Shown here one piece after another: positions 45,906 to 55,140 of a stretch of DNA of 55,855 nucleotides. The DNA is taken from assembly GCA_021774965.1 (NCBI GenBank), contig JAJFIL010000267.1, forward strand, positions 1-55,855, written 5' to 3'. The first letter of the stretch is position 1. Every line of letters starts with the position of its first letter. The translations under genes and the position numbers were made by a program. Under the pieces are notes generated by a model that had not been told where the DNA came from, searched no databases, and saw only the letters and a program-made list of their open reading frames with translations. This stretch comes from Alphaproteobacteria bacterium (GTDB lineage: Bacteria > Pseudomonadota > Alphaproteobacteria > JAJFIK01).

Positions 45906-46061
45906 GGGGGGCTCCTCGAGGGTCTGGCTTAGTATTATAGCTGTTTCTTGGGCCGGACCTTAGCGGGGCTCATCGATCCGGGCAAGCATGGTGGCTGGAC
46001 CTTTTCCTCTCAAACCGCCACATTCAGGGCTTAAGAGTCGACCACTGAGAGCCGCCTGCCC

Positions 46062-47018
46062 ATGAGCCTGTCCCGCCGTATCCTTCTTGCCGCCCCCCGA
46101 GGGTTTTGCGCCGGTGTGGACCGGGCCATCCAGATAGTAGAGCTGGCCATCGAGAAATACGCCCCCCCCGTTTATGTGCGCCACGAAATTGTCCATAATC
46201 GCTATGTGGTCAGCCGTCTGGAGAGCCTGGGTGCCATTTTTGTGGATGAGCTGAGTGAAGTGCCGGACGGTCGGCCCGTGATCTTCTCTGCCCACGGGGT
46301 GCCCAAATCAGTGCCTGAGGAAGCCCGCACCCGGGAGCTTTTCTATCTTGATGCCACCTGCCCTCTGGTCTCCAAGGTTCATGTGGAGGCCGAGCGCCAC
46401 AACGAGCGAGGCCTGGAAGTGGTCTTGATCGGTCACGAAGGCCATCCCGAAGTGATCGGCACCATGGGGCAATTGCCGGAGGGTGCAGTAAAACTGATCG
46501 AGACCGTTGAAGATGTGGCAGGGTTTGAACCTCGCGATCCTGACCGCCTTGCCTATATCACCCAGACCACTCTTTCGGTGGATGACACAGCTGCCATTGT
46601 GGAAGCTCTCAAAGCGCGCTTTCCCAAAATCGTCACCCCTCACAAGGAAGACATTTGCTATGCCACCACCAATCGGCAGGAGGCGGTAAAGGAGATCGCT
46701 CATCGCTGCGATGCACTGTTGGTGATCGGTGCGCCCAACTCATCCAATTCAATGCGCCTTGTGGAATTGGGCAAGCGCGAGGGCTGTCCTTATTCCGCGT
46801 TGGTCCAGCGCGCCTCTGATCTTGATTGGGCAAAGCTTGAGGGCGCAAAAACCATCGGCATTACGGCAGGGGCCTCCGCGCCAGAGGTTCTGGTCAACGA
46901 AGTTATCGATGCGATCCGAAGCAAAGGCGAGGTTGAGGTGGAAGAGGTCCGGGTGCGGGATGAGAACATCGAGTTCAAACTCCCCCGCGTTCTTGCCTCC
47001 AGTGGGGGCGCTGATTAG
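46062..47018 (+). CDS. ispH: 4-hydroxy-3-methylbut-2-enyl diphosphate reductase IspH
   Basis: IspH makes isopentenyl and dimethylallyl diphosphate, the last step of the methylerythritol pathway. The 318-residue protein has the three cluster cysteines in [24 protein letters not shown] and [12 protein letters not shown], plus the substrate-contact residues in SAHGVP and [11 protein letters not shown]. The final residues are a normal length for the family. It begins a plus-strand run with thrB (2 bp later) and rnhA. It functions with IspE, encoded at 13674. Confidence 0.96.
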   Translation: MSLSRRILLAAPRGFCAGVDRAIQIVELAIEKYAPPVYVRHEIVHNRYVVSRLESLGAIFVDELSEVPDGRPVIFSAHGVPKSVPEEARTRELFYLDATCPLVSKVHVEAERHNERGLEVVLIGHEGHPEVIGTMGQLPEGAVKLIETVEDVAGFEPRDPDRLAYITQTTLSVDDTAAIVEALKARFPKIVTPHKEDICYATTNRQEAVKEIAHRCDALLVIGAPNSSNSMRLVELGKREGCPYSALVQRASDLDWAKLEGAKTIGITAGASAPEVLVNEVIDAIRSKGEVEVEEVRVRDENIEFKLPRVLASSGGAD

Positions 47019-47020
47019 CC

Positions 47021-47980
47021 ATGGCCGTCTATACCCACGTCACACCAGAGGAACTCAACACCTTTCTTGTGCCCTACGGCATCGGACCCGTGCGGTCTTT
47101 TAAGGGCATTGCCGAGGGCGTTGAGAATTCCAACTTTCTTCTGCGCACGGAAAAAGCCTCCTACATTCTCACGCTCTATGAAAAACGGGTGACGGCGGAG
47201 GACCTGCCCTATTTTCTGTCACTGATGAATTTCATCGCGGACAAAGGCATTCCAGGCGCAAAGCCCATCACGCCCAAAAATGGCAAGCCTCTGGGGCAGC
47301 TTTGTGGGCGACCCGCGGCGTTGATCGAGTTTCTCGATGGTGTTTCTGCGGATCCGCCCAATCTGGCGCAATGTGAGAATGCGGGCGCGGCCCTGGCCGA
47401 GCTTCATCTTGGCGCGTTGGAGTTCTCCGAGATACGCGCCAATGCCATGGGCCTTGAGGCCTGGGGGGCGTTACTTAGGGCTGCAGCCCCGCGCGCTGAT
47501 GAAGTTCAGACAGGGCTTGGGGATTTACTGAAAGGCGAGCTGCTGACCATCGCAGCTAAGTGGCCAACAGATTTGCCCCAAGGGGTTATCCACGCAGATT
47601 TGTTTCCCGACAATGTTTTGTTTGTCGGGGACCAAGTCTCAGGCTTGATCGACTTTTATTTTGCCTGCACCGATATGCTGACCTATGACCTGGGCATAAT
47701 GATCAATGCTTGGTGCTTTGACCGACAGGGTGGGTTTGAGCCTGAGAAATCCACAGCTTTGCTTCGCGGCTATCAGGCAAAACGCAAGCTAAGCAAAGAA
47801 GAACGAGACGCGCTGCCTCTTTTGGCACACGGGGCAGCTTTGCGCTTTATCCTGACGCGTCTTACCGATTGGCTAGCGCGAGATCCCACCGCCCTGGTGA
47901 CACCAAAAGACCCCCTCGCCCTATTGCCTCACTTGGCTTTTCATGGCAAGGCTAATTCACCATCAGTCTACGGAGCATAG
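47021..47980 (+). CDS. thrB: Homoserine kinase
   Basis: The enzyme phosphorylates L-homoserine in threonine synthesis. This 319-residue form is of the alphaproteobacterial type, with a protein-kinase/APH fold and not the GHMP fold seen in enterics. It starts MAVYTHVTPEELNTFL. The catalytic loop is VIHADLFPDNVLFVG and the metal-binding aspartate is in SGLIDFYFACTD. The stop of ispH is 2 bp upstream, so translation is coupled. rnhA follows after 15 bp. The ispH-thrB-rnhA order is a well-known alphaproteobacterial cluster. Confidence 0.95.
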   Translation: MAVYTHVTPEELNTFLVPYGIGPVRSFKGIAEGVENSNFLLRTEKASYILTLYEKRVTAEDLPYFLSLMNFIADKGIPGAKPITPKNGKPLGQLCGRPAALIEFLDGVSADPPNLAQCENAGAALAELHLGALEFSEIRANAMGLEAWGALLRAAAPRADEVQTGLGDLLKGELLTIAAKWPTDLPQGVIHADLFPDNVLFVGDQVSGLIDFYFACTDMLTYDLGIMINAWCFDRQGGFEPEKSTALLRGYQAKRKLSKEERDALPLLAHGAALRFILTRLTDWLARDPTALVTPKDPLALLPHLAFHGKANSPSVYGA

Positions 47981-47995
47981 TTAGGGACCGCCCGC

Positions 47996-48436
47996 GTGAA
48001 AACAATCAAGATATATACAGATGGCTCATGTTCCGGCAATCCCGGTCCCGGCGGCTGGGGGGTTTTGATGCTGTGGCAAGGCGAAGAAAAAGAGATCTAT
48101 GGCGGTGAGTTCGAAACCACCAATAACCGCATGGAGCTGATGGCGGCCATTCAGGCGCTTGAAACTCTAAAGCGCGAAGCCCATGTCGACCTTTACACAG
48201 ACTCAAAATACGTAAGCGACGGCATCACCCAGTGGATCATCAATTGGAAGAAGAACAACTGGAAAAACGCTTCCAAGAAACCTGTAAAAAACGCAGACCT
48301 CTGGCAGCGCCTGGATGAGGCCCGCGACCGGCACACCGTCCGTTGGCACTGGGTCAAGGGGCATTCCGGTCACCCAGAAAATGAACGCGCCGATGTCCTT
48401 GCCAATATGGGCATGGCGGAATACAGGGGCTTTTAA
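47996..48436 (+). CDS. rnhA: Ribonuclease HI
   Basis: RNase HI degrades the RNA of RNA-DNA hybrids. The 146-residue protein has the four-acidic-residue active site: [17 protein letters not shown] (first aspartate), [12 protein letters not shown] (glutamate), LYTDSKYV (second aspartate) and NERADVLAN (fourth). The start is GTG at 47996 with TAGGGA upstream, 15 bp after thrB. The gene ends in front of a 373-bp gap filled by repeats. rnhB at 25251 is the second RNase H of the window. Confidence 0.96.
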   Translation: MKTIKIYTDGSCSGNPGPGGWGVLMLWQGEEKEIYGGEFETTNNRMELMAAIQALETLKREAHVDLYTDSKYVSDGITQWIINWKKNNWKNASKKPVKNADLWQRLDEARDRHTVRWHWVKGHSGHPENERADVLANMGMAEYRGF

Positions 48437-48470
48437 ATAAGTTTTTCCTTGGTCATTCCCGGACTTGATC

Positions 48471-48746
48471 CACTACTATCCGGTATAGAGCCCAGCGGAC
48501 GTCGCAAGCCTCCAAGTGCCTTCGGCATCCCCCTCTCCCTAACCCTCCCCCACGCTGGGGGGAGGGAATAGAAACTGTATAATCGCGCCAATAATTACCT
48601 CCCCCTTTGGGATGGAGGAGGTCCGGAGCAAAGCGGAGGGGTGGGGGTGGCAGACCGTCGTTGGGGCACAAACGAAAACAGAGGTTCAGTTTCCGCAAAC
48701 GACTGCAGTCGAAACAACCAATGGAGAGTTAAACCGGACAGTAGTG
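48471..48746. mobile_element. MITE-like element, 276 bp, with 13-bp inverted ends and 9-bp target duplication
   Basis: The left end CACTACTATCCGG (48471-48483) and the right end CCGGACAGTAGTG (48734-48746) are inverted repeats matching at 12 of 13 positions. The 9-bp GACTTGATC is directly repeated at 48462-48470 and 48747-48755. There is no transposase. The inside contains copy 2 of the dispersed repeat at 48528-48650. It is a non-autonomous insertion, with the mobilising transposase unknown. Confidence 0.75.
48528..48650. repeat. Dispersed repeat, copy 2, nested inside the MITE-like element
   Basis: A 123-bp segment matching 29491-29612, including CCCTCTCCCTAACCCTCC, the hairpin CCCTCCCCC-ACGCT-GGGGGGAGGG, and the ends GGAGGTCCG, AGCAAAGCG and GGGGTGGG. 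Confidence 0.75.
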
Positions 48747-48809
48747 GACTTGATCGGGGAATGACCCGGTGAGGGAAGCAAGTTCTCATCCTCAATACGC
48801 CGCATGTTT

Positions 48810-49289
48810 CTAGATCGCGTTCAGCATGGCCTCTGCGCTGGAGACTTCAAATTGTCCTGGCTCTTCCACGTTTAACACCTTGATCACGCCATCTTCCGCA
48901 TAAAGACCATAGCGCCGAGACCGCACTCCCATACCGCCGCGCGAAGCATCAATTTCAAGGCCCATCGCCTTTGTGAACTCAATATTGCCGTCGCCCACCA
49001 TGGTTATCTTGCCGCCGGTGCCTTGATCCTTTGCCCAGGCTGCCATGACGAACCCATCGTTCACAGAAAGACAAATGAGCTGATCAATGCCCTTTGCCTT
49101 GAATGCCTCAAAATGTTCCAAAAATCCGGGCACATGTTTTGCCGAACAGGTGGGTGTAAAGGCCCCCGGCAAAGCGAACAACACGACCTTTTTGCCCGCA
49201 AACAGATCCGCCGCACTTGCCGCTGCCAGACCATCTGCTGATCCAATCACCAGTTTTGCGTCAGGGATATTATCGCCAATTTTGACCAT
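48810..49289 (-). CDS. Peroxiredoxin (Prx5/AhpC-TSA type)
   Basis: A 159-residue peroxiredoxin from the ATG at 49289. The active-site motif is PGAFTPTCSAKHVPGF with the peroxidatic cysteine at about residue 48, followed by ICLSVNDGFVMAAW. This fits the Prx5 (redoxin) subfamily, which reduces hydrogen peroxide and alkyl peroxides using glutaredoxin or thioredoxin. A second cysteine, in QLICLSV, may or may not act in resolving. The upstream codons to 49319 are not needed. It lies near the DsbD-like gene and yqgE, a recurring alphaproteobacterial group. Confidence 0.92.
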   Translation of the reverse strand: MVKIGDNIPDAKLVIGSADGLAAASAADLFAGKKVVLFALPGAFTPTCSAKHVPGFLEHFEAFKAKGIDQLICLSVNDGFVMAAWAKDQGTGGKITMVGDGNIEFTKAMGLEIDASRGGMGVRSRRYGLYAEDGVIKVLNVEEPGQFEVSSAEAMLNAI

Positions 49290-49416
49290 AGCCTGGGTTT
49301 CCTTGCCTTTTGGATGCATGCGTCAGGATTAAGTGGATGGATTTGCCCTAGCAGATTCAAGGGAAGATGGCGAAACAAATCATTGAGAGCGGAGATGTAT
49401 CTAATGGAATCAAACA

Positions 49417-50352
49417 TCAGTCATCAGGTTGAGTATCATCTTGGTCTTGTCCGCCCACATCCCCGGACATCATCATGGGCAGGGCCTGTTCCACCGCCAA
49501 ATCCCCGCTGGTGACGGTGATCCACAGCCCATGGCCGAAGGGGGTACTATCCTCAGTGGTCCGGTGAACAGAGACCAGAGCCTCAAGATGGCGGCGGGTT
49601 GAATCCAGCACCAGTTTGGGGGTGCCAAACCGGACGTCTTTCGGCCCTTCCAATATGACGCGGGGGGCCTCGAGGGGCATGTCCGAGGAGATGTGAATGC
49701 GCAAAGCCCGTTGGGCGCCCGGGGAACGCACCAACAGCGCAGGAGAGATTTCCAAACCTGCCTCTGAGAGGTCCCGTGTCGGCACCCGGCTCAAGGCGTC
49801 TTCCACCGCCCAGACAAATTCAGGGCGCGCCTCGCTTGCCTCTTCCCGCGGAGGTAAGCTCATGGCCAAAAACCCAAGCGTGGGAATACAGACCGTCTCG
49901 CAAATGGCGTAGCCAAGAGCCAGCTGCAGGTTCATGGGCTCGTCAGGGTTCTCACGCGCGATTTCCAAAGGCAGAACCAGGCGGCCCTCATAGCCAAAGG
50001 TCTCGTAGCCATCGAAAGCAATAAAATTCGGCAGGGGCCAGCGCACATCCACACCGCGCAAGTTCTCCGAGCCTTCCCAGTTGAACGTGGGCGGCAGCCC
50101 CAAGCGGCCGGGGCTGCGCCAATAGGTGTGCCAGCCCTCATCCATCTCAAAGACCACACCCACCAGATCATGCCCCTCCGGGGTCAGTCCGGCCCGGATC
50201 AGGCGAACGCGAGCATGGTCGCTGGAATGCCAGGCTGAAGCCTCCGCCCGAGGCACCGGATCATGGTCCGGGCCTGCAAACGCACCTCCCCCTGCCCCCA
50301 AAAGAGCAAAGTTGGCAATAAGTCCAGCAATGGCGCAGCGCAACAAATTCAT
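49417..50352 (-). CDS. Periplasmic DsbD N-terminal-domain-like protein (COG4233)
   Basis: A 311-residue exported protein with a signal peptide ending in GGGAFA. The mature part resembles the N-terminal immunoglobulin-like domain of DsbD and ScsB: it has GWHTYWRSPGRLGLPP, then a two-cysteine segment YAICETVCIP (C-x3-C) that could relay electrons in thiol reduction. There is no membrane domain or thioredoxin domain, so it must act with partners. The C terminus is acidic (GGQDQDDTQPDD). It is divergent from yqgE, across about 136 bp, and 127 bp upstream of the peroxiredoxin gene on the same strand. Confidence 0.85.
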   Translation of the reverse strand: MNLLRCAIAGLIANFALLGAGGGAFAGPDHDPVPRAEASAWHSSDHARVRLIRAGLTPEGHDLVGVVFEMDEGWHTYWRSPGRLGLPPTFNWEGSENLRGVDVRWPLPNFIAFDGYETFGYEGRLVLPLEIARENPDEPMNLQLALGYAICETVCIPTLGFLAMSLPPREEASEARPEFVWAVEDALSRVPTRDLSEAGLEISPALLVRSPGAQRALRIHISSDMPLEAPRVILEGPKDVRFGTPKLVLDSTRRHLEALVSVHRTTEDSTPFGHGLWITVTSGDLAVEQALPMMMSGDVGGQDQDDTQPDD

Positions 50353-50488
50353 TAGAGGAGCCTTATATGGGATAGTTGGTAAAGGAACTAGACCCTCAAA
50401 GCCTCAATGCCGCTCAGATTTACGTGAAAGTCATCAAGTTTTGCTGAGCCGTTTGGCAGATGGCCCGACGCAGTTTATTGTGGCCCCC

Positions 50489-51079
50489 ATGAGTTTTGAG
50501 GATTTTGACAAACCATTGTCTGAAACGGATGGGCTGGCCGGACATATGCTGGTCGCCATGCCGGGCATCGGCGATAGCCGATTTGAGCGCAGCGTGATCT
50601 ATCTCTGTGGCCATTCCGAAGACGGAGCCATGGGTCTGATCGTCAACAAACCGGTGGAAAACGTAAGCTTTCCCGAGTTGTTGGAGCAATTGGGCATAGA
50701 GACAGAGCTGGAAAAGCAAATCCGGGTTCTCTTTGGCGGCCCTGTTGAAACCGGGCGCGGATTTGTGCTGCACAGCGCGGATTACCACGCAACCGGCTCC
50801 ACCCTGCAGGTCACCCAAGATATCGGCCTGACAGCCACTCTGGAGATATTAGAAGAAATCGCCATTGGCGAGGGGCCCGCACAATCTCTGCTGGCCTTGG
50901 GCTATGCCGGATGGGCGCCTGGGCAATTGGAAGAAGAAATCCTTGCCAATGGCTGGCTTCATTGCAAGCCAAGCCCGGATCTTTTGTTTGGCCCGTCAAA
51001 TGACACCAAGTGGGAACGCGCGCTGGCGGAGCTGGGGATTGATCCGGCTCAGTTATCCGGCGATGCAGGCACTGCCTGA
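50489..51079 (+). CDS. yqgE: YqgE/AlgH family protein (DUF179)
   Basis: A 196-residue protein of the YqgE/AlgH family, whose function is unsettled; in other bacteria it is linked with transcriptional regulation but lacks a clear DNA-binding domain. Conserved segments are GHMLVAMPGIGDSRFERSVIY in two parts, the GAMGLIVNKP motif, LFGGPVETGRGFVLH and LGYAGWAPGQLEEE. The ATG at 50489 is chosen because the residues upstream (to 50126) read through the opposite gene. The 3' end overlaps the convergent GGDEF-EAL gene by 31 bp. Confidence 0.92.
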   Translation: MSFEDFDKPLSETDGLAGHMLVAMPGIGDSRFERSVIYLCGHSEDGAMGLIVNKPVENVSFPELLEQLGIETELEKQIRVLFGGPVETGRGFVLHSADYHATGSTLQVTQDIGLTATLEILEEIAIGEGPAQSLLALGYAGWAPGQLEEEILANGWLHCKPSPDLLFGPSNDTKWERALAELGIDPAQLSGDAGTA

Positions 51080-54000
51080 TCATCTTTGCCCTTATTGCGA
51101 CGCTTGAGAATATCCGCGCCCTTGGCCCGGATGCGTTGGATGAAATCCTGCTCCGGCGCGGGCTCTTCTTGCTCCGGCTCGCCAAGGAAAGGTTCCGCGA
51201 CCAAGGGTTCTTGCGCCGGACGACCTGTGGCAAGCAACGGCTCTTGAGGAGCGGCTTCAGGATAGGTTTCCGCATTGACAACTTCATCGGGCAGATGAGC
51301 TATCGGGTTTTCTTCGGTGCCTGCGCTCAAGGGATCCAGGCTGGTGAACTCCTGATGCGAAAGCTCAGGTTCTTCCGGCAAGTGGTCCTTCCACGCTGGA
51401 TCATGGTTCGTGAAATCGCGCGTTAGAACCGGCTCCATAGGGGCATCGTCATAGGCACCCCCAAGTTCGGCAACTGGCTCCACAATTGGCTCGGCCAGAT
51501 CCTGCTCTGCAAATACTGCAACACCTTCGGCCTCTACTGACTGCACCGGCGTTGGGCTCGCAAGGATCGGCTCTTGGCGCTCTTCCTGGCCCTCTTCGGC
51601 GCGATCTTCCGGTGCGCTTCGTTGCGGCGTCTTGGTGGATTCTTTCATGTCATTGATGATCATGCGCTCGGCTTCAGCCGCGGACAGAGGCTTGCCAAAG
51701 AGATAGCCCTGACCATGAGCGCATCTCAATTCGCGCAACATGCGCAGATGGGTCTCGCTCTGAACGCCCTCAGCAATCACATCCATACCCAGGTCTCTTG
51801 CAAGCGCTGCAATGGCATTGACGATGATCTTTGCGTTCTTGTCACCTTCCATGGCTTCCACGAAAGAGCGGTCGATCTTCAATTTGTCAAAATGGAAGTG
51901 AGAGAGGTGGCTTAGTGAGGAATAACCCGTGCCGAAATCGTCAATGGCCAGGCCCACACCCTCGGCAGACAAGGCCGCGAGGCGACGTTGCGCCAGCTCT
52001 GGATTTTCCATCACCACGGATTCTGTGACTTCAACCAACAGAGATTTGTTGGCCAGGGTCATTTTGCTAAACAGACGTTCCACATCCCGCGCCAGATCAT
52101 GATGCAGGATTTGCCGGGCTGACATATTCACGCCCACGAACAACGCCTTCTTGCGGCGATAGCTTTCCTGCCAGGCCTGAAGCTGTATTGCTGCCGCCTC
52201 AACCACATAACGGCCCAAGGGCACGATGGCGCCTGTATCTTCTGCAAGATCAAGAAAACGCCCTGGCGGCATTTGGCCGTGCTCAGGATGGTTCCAGCGC
52301 ATGAGTGCTTCAAAGCCCGCAAGCCGGCCATCGCTTAACGAGACAATCGGCTGATAGAGCAGTTCGATCTCACGGCGTTCCAGAGCCCGGTTCAAACCTG
52401 CCTCAAGAGACATAAGTTCGCCCTTTTGTTTGGCAAACTCAGGGCGGAACGTATCAATTCGTCCGCCTCCGGACTTTTTGGCATGATACATGGCCACTTC
52501 GGCACGGCGCAGCAAGGGTTGATCGTACTGATCATCTTCCGATCCAAAGGCAACCCCGAACGACAGGGACGGAAATATTTCCTGACCTTCGATTTCCAGA
52601 GGTTCTGCGAGAATGTCCCGCATGGTTTCCGCCAAGTCCAACACTCTCTCATGGGAGTTGGCATGGGCGCTGGCGCCCTCAATAAGCACACCGAACTCAT
52701 CCCCGCCCAGGCGGGCGACGAAATCTGTGTCTTCCAGCACCCCTTCAAGACGGCGGGCCAGAACGATCAACAGCGTATCGCCCCCGGCGTGCCCAACACC
52801 GTCGTTGATGGTCTCAAAGCGATCCACATTCATGACGATCACAGCAGGCGGCACGGTGGCGGTTTCGCTTTCCACGGCATGGGTCAGCCGGTCCACAAAC
52901 AGCCCCCGCGAGGCCACCCCGGTCAGAGCATCCATGAGCGCATGGTCTGCAATGGCGCCGATGCCATTCTTCTCATCACTTATGTCAGACAACAGACCCA
53001 CGATGCGCGGGGTGGACTGGGTCGCGCTGCCGCTTACTTCCGCTTCCAGACGCAGCCAGCGATAGCTGCCGTCATCCATGAGAACGCGCAAGTCATGGGT
53101 AAAGTGCCCCGCGCCGCGATCCACTTCCTCGCGCAGGCGTTCGCGATAGGTATCTTGATCTTCGCCGTGAACACGGGAGAAGAAAGCTTCCTCGCTGCCC
53201 TCCCCGCCTTGGGCGTCATAGCCCAAAAGCCTCATGGCCCCGGCGGAGAGATAAAGTCGGTCCCCTTGGATTTTCCAGTCCCATACACCTTTCTGCGCAC
53301 CGCTGAGGGCTTGGCGCAGACGCATTTCCTGACCTCGCGGTGCTGTGGATTCCACCGTTGGCGTAATTCCTGAAACCGGGGTTGGCGCAGGGATAACAAC
53401 CAGGCGGTCAATGGAAAGAGTGGCAGCAAGGGTTGCTGCAACAAACAGCGCTTCGATCAGGATCGCGCCTTCATTGCCAAAGCGTGGTGGGGCGAGAAAC
53501 GAAAGGCCGATAGTCCCCAGGATCGCAAGAGCAAACAGGAACCATGGACCAAAGAGAAGTTTGGGGCCTTCAACGTTTTGCCGGGTGCCTTCAATGATGA
53601 CCACGCCGGATAAAAGAACCACCGCGCCTGCAAAGGGCCCTGCGAATGGTACCACCATCGGCACAAACAAGGCTGCCACAGCCATCACCAGTGCCACCAG
53701 GGTTACCAACAGCGCCAGACGATTGGGACCGGGGCTCAGAGTTTTAAGCTCCATGGCTCGCCGGGCGAAATCCATCCCGAAGGCCAGGAAAATGAGAATT
53801 GCAAAAGCGTGCTTGCCGCCGGTCATATCCGTGAGCGGGTCCACCAAGCCGCCATCCCAACCCGCAGATGTGCCGATGACCAGCGTTAGACCTAATGCAA
53901 CACCGACACCGCTCATGAAGGGGGCCTGCCGGGAGAGAACGCCGCGCGCCAACAGCAGAACCATCAACATCAAACTTGCGCCGAATAAGAACCCTCTGAA

Positions 54001-54528
54001 ACCAGCAGCCTGGTCGGTGCGTGCATCGAACGCTGCTTCGGTCATCAGCCCTGCAACGATGTGGCCCGAGTTGGGCGCCACACCAATGGCAATGCGGCTG
54101 TTGGTATTTGCAGGCAGGTTCAATCGTGTGACCCAGCCTTCCTGGGTCCACACAACCTCCTGCGGAATATCGTTGATGGTACCGCCCGTCTCCTCAAGAA
54201 TGGTGACCATGGGGGCGCTTCGAAGAAAGCGTGTTGCGGCAAAGAGCCCTTGCCCAAAGACGGACGGATTGGTGATGACCAAAACCTGTTCTGCGACTGT
54301 GGAGCCGTTGGCCACTTCAAATTCCAGAAAGCGCGTATCGCCTACATTCTCAGTGGCGACATCCATAGGCCGCAGAGAATTTGTAATATCCTGAAAGCCG
54401 CTATCTTCGAGGAAGATCAAATGTTCCTGGGCCAGGGTTGCAGAAGGCAGGCCAATAATCAGGGCACCAAGGAGTGCAATCCCCAACGCCAACATGCGGC
54501 TTGTATTATTTGTTAGTACACGGATCAT
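51049..54528 (-). CDS. Membrane-anchored GGDEF-EAL cyclic-di-GMP protein with PAS domain
   Basis: An 1159-residue protein that should make and break cyclic di-GMP in response to a membrane or periplasmic signal. It has a signal peptide (about 1-34), a periplasmic domain of roughly 130 residues, a multi-helix membrane block (about 175-380), and a PAS domain (about 410-530). The GGDEF domain has an intact LGGDEFGVL (about 608) and the EAL domain GFEALMRWNHPEHG (about 750) with DDFGTGYSS, KIDRSF and AEGV. The inhibitory RxxD site before GGDEF reads EDTD and is lost. A 190-residue acidic tail follows. ATG 54528 is chosen over a longer reading. It overlaps yqgE at its 3' end. Confidence 0.93.
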   Translation of the reverse strand: MIRVLTNNTSRMLALGIALLGALIIGLPSATLAQEHLIFLEDSGFQDITNSLRPMDVATENVGDTRFLEFEVANGSTVAEQVLVITNPSVFGQGLFAATRFLRSAPMVTILEETGGTINDIPQEVVWTQEGWVTRLNLPANTNSRIAIGVAPNSGHIVAGLMTEAAFDARTDQAAGFRGFLFGASLMLMVLLLARGVLSRQAPFMSGVGVALGLTLVIGTSAGWDGGLVDPLTDMTGGKHAFAILIFLAFGMDFARRAMELKTLSPGPNRLALLVTLVALVMAVAALFVPMVVPFAGPFAGAVVLLSGVVIIEGTRQNVEGPKLLFGPWFLFALAILGTIGLSFLAPPRFGNEGAILIEALFVAATLAATLSIDRLVVIPAPTPVSGITPTVESTAPRGQEMRLRQALSGAQKGVWDWKIQGDRLYLSAGAMRLLGYDAQGGEGSEEAFFSRVHGEDQDTYRERLREEVDRGAGHFTHDLRVLMDDGSYRWLRLEAEVSGSATQSTPRIVGLLSDISDEKNGIGAIADHALMDALTGVASRGLFVDRLTHAVESETATVPPAVIVMNVDRFETINDGVGHAGGDTLLIVLARRLEGVLEDTDFVARLGGDEFGVLIEGASAHANSHERVLDLAETMRDILAEPLEIEGQEIFPSLSFGVAFGSEDDQYDQPLLRRAEVAMYHAKKSGGGRIDTFRPEFAKQKGELMSLEAGLNRALERREIELLYQPIVSLSDGRLAGFEALMRWNHPEHGQMPPGRFLDLAEDTGAIVPLGRYVVEAAAIQLQAWQESYRRKKALFVGVNMSARQILHHDLARDVERLFSKMTLANKSLLVEVTESVVMENPELAQRRLAALSAEGVGLAIDDFGTGYSSLSHLSHFHFDKLKIDRSFVEAMEGDKNAKIIVNAIAALARDLGMDVIAEGVQSETHLRMLRELRCAHGQGYLFGKPLSAAEAERMIINDMKESTKTPQRSAPEDRAEEGQEERQEPILASPTPVQSVEAEGVAVFAEQDLAEPIVEPVAELGGAYDDAPMEPVLTRDFTNHDPAWKDHLPEEPELSHQEFTSLDPLSAGTEENPIAHLPDEVVNAETYPEAAPQEPLLATGRPAQEPLVAEPFLGEPEQEEPAPEQDFIQRIRAKGADILKRRNKGKDDQAVPASPDN

Positions 54529-54538
54529 ATAACAATAC

Positions 54539-55126
54539 TCAACTAACAGGGTCACCCTTGATGAGGGCAAACAATAAATGGTCCTGCCATTCCCCATTGA
54601 TCTTCAAATACTTCCGGGCCAGGCCCTCTTCTGTATAGCCCACCTTTCTTAGCAAACCCTGAGAGGGCTTATTATTTGGCAGGCAGGCAGATTCAATGCG
54701 GTGCAGCTTTAACGTATCAAAAACAAAGGGAAAAAGCGCCTTAACGGCGGCGCTGGTCAAGCCCAGATTTGCATATTTCTCCCCGGACCAATAGCCCAAG
54801 GAGCAAGCCAGCGCCACACCCCGACGAACGTTCGAGATAGTAGCGCCCCCCACCAAGGCATTGTCGCTGGCCCTGAAGGTGAAAAATGGATAGGCCACAT
54901 CTTCCTTGATATCGCGGGCATAGCGCTTGATCCGCCGACGAAAGGCGGTGCGGCTTAGATCATCGGCGGGCCAGATCGGCTCCCAGGGGGTCAAAAACGC
55001 CCGGCTTTCCTCACGCAATGTGGCCCAGTCCTCATAATCGCTCAGCTGAGGATAGCGCAGATAGACACCGCGCCCTTCGATATTGAGGCTGCTGCTGGAT
55101 TGATCGAAACTACGTACGAGGGCCAT
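54539..55126 (-). CDS. rimJ: GNAT N-acetyltransferase (RimJ-like)
   Basis: A 195-residue acetyltransferase of the GNAT superfamily. The acetyl-CoA region shows SLGYWSGEKYANLGLTSAAV, and the terminal segment LPNNKPSQGLLRKVGYTEEG, both typical of RimJ/RimL-type enzymes that acetylate ribosomal protein N termini. The true substrate could be another protein or small molecule. The stop is 11 bp upstream of the start of the GGDEF-EAL gene, and it follows the M16 peptidase gene by 14 bp, so the three may be co-transcribed. Confidence 0.88.
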   Translation of the reverse strand: MALVRSFDQSSSSLNIEGRGVYLRYPQLSDYEDWATLREESRAFLTPWEPIWPADDLSRTAFRRRIKRYARDIKEDVAYPFFTFRASDNALVGGATISNVRRGVALACSLGYWSGEKYANLGLTSAAVKALFPFVFDTLKLHRIESACLPNNKPSQGLLRKVGYTEEGLARKYLKINGEWQDHLLFALIKGDPVS

Positions 55127-55140
55127 GGGGTGAAACGTCC

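Larger units (their letters stand above)
48451..48766. repeat. REP-like palindrome interrupted by an insertion
   Basis: GGTCATTCCC (48451-48460) on the left and GGGGAATGACC (48756-48766) on the right form the two arms of a palindrome of the GTCATTCC family. The copies of GACTTGATC on both sides show that one unit, GGTCATTCCCG-GACTTGATC-GGGGAATGACC, was split at its centre by the element at 48471-48746. Confidence 0.75.

Noticed and set aside
52426-53373. Open frame (315 codons) antisense to the GGDEF-EAL gene
   Set aside because: The minus-strand frame has intact GGDEF and EAL motifs over the same region. The antisense frame has no domain.
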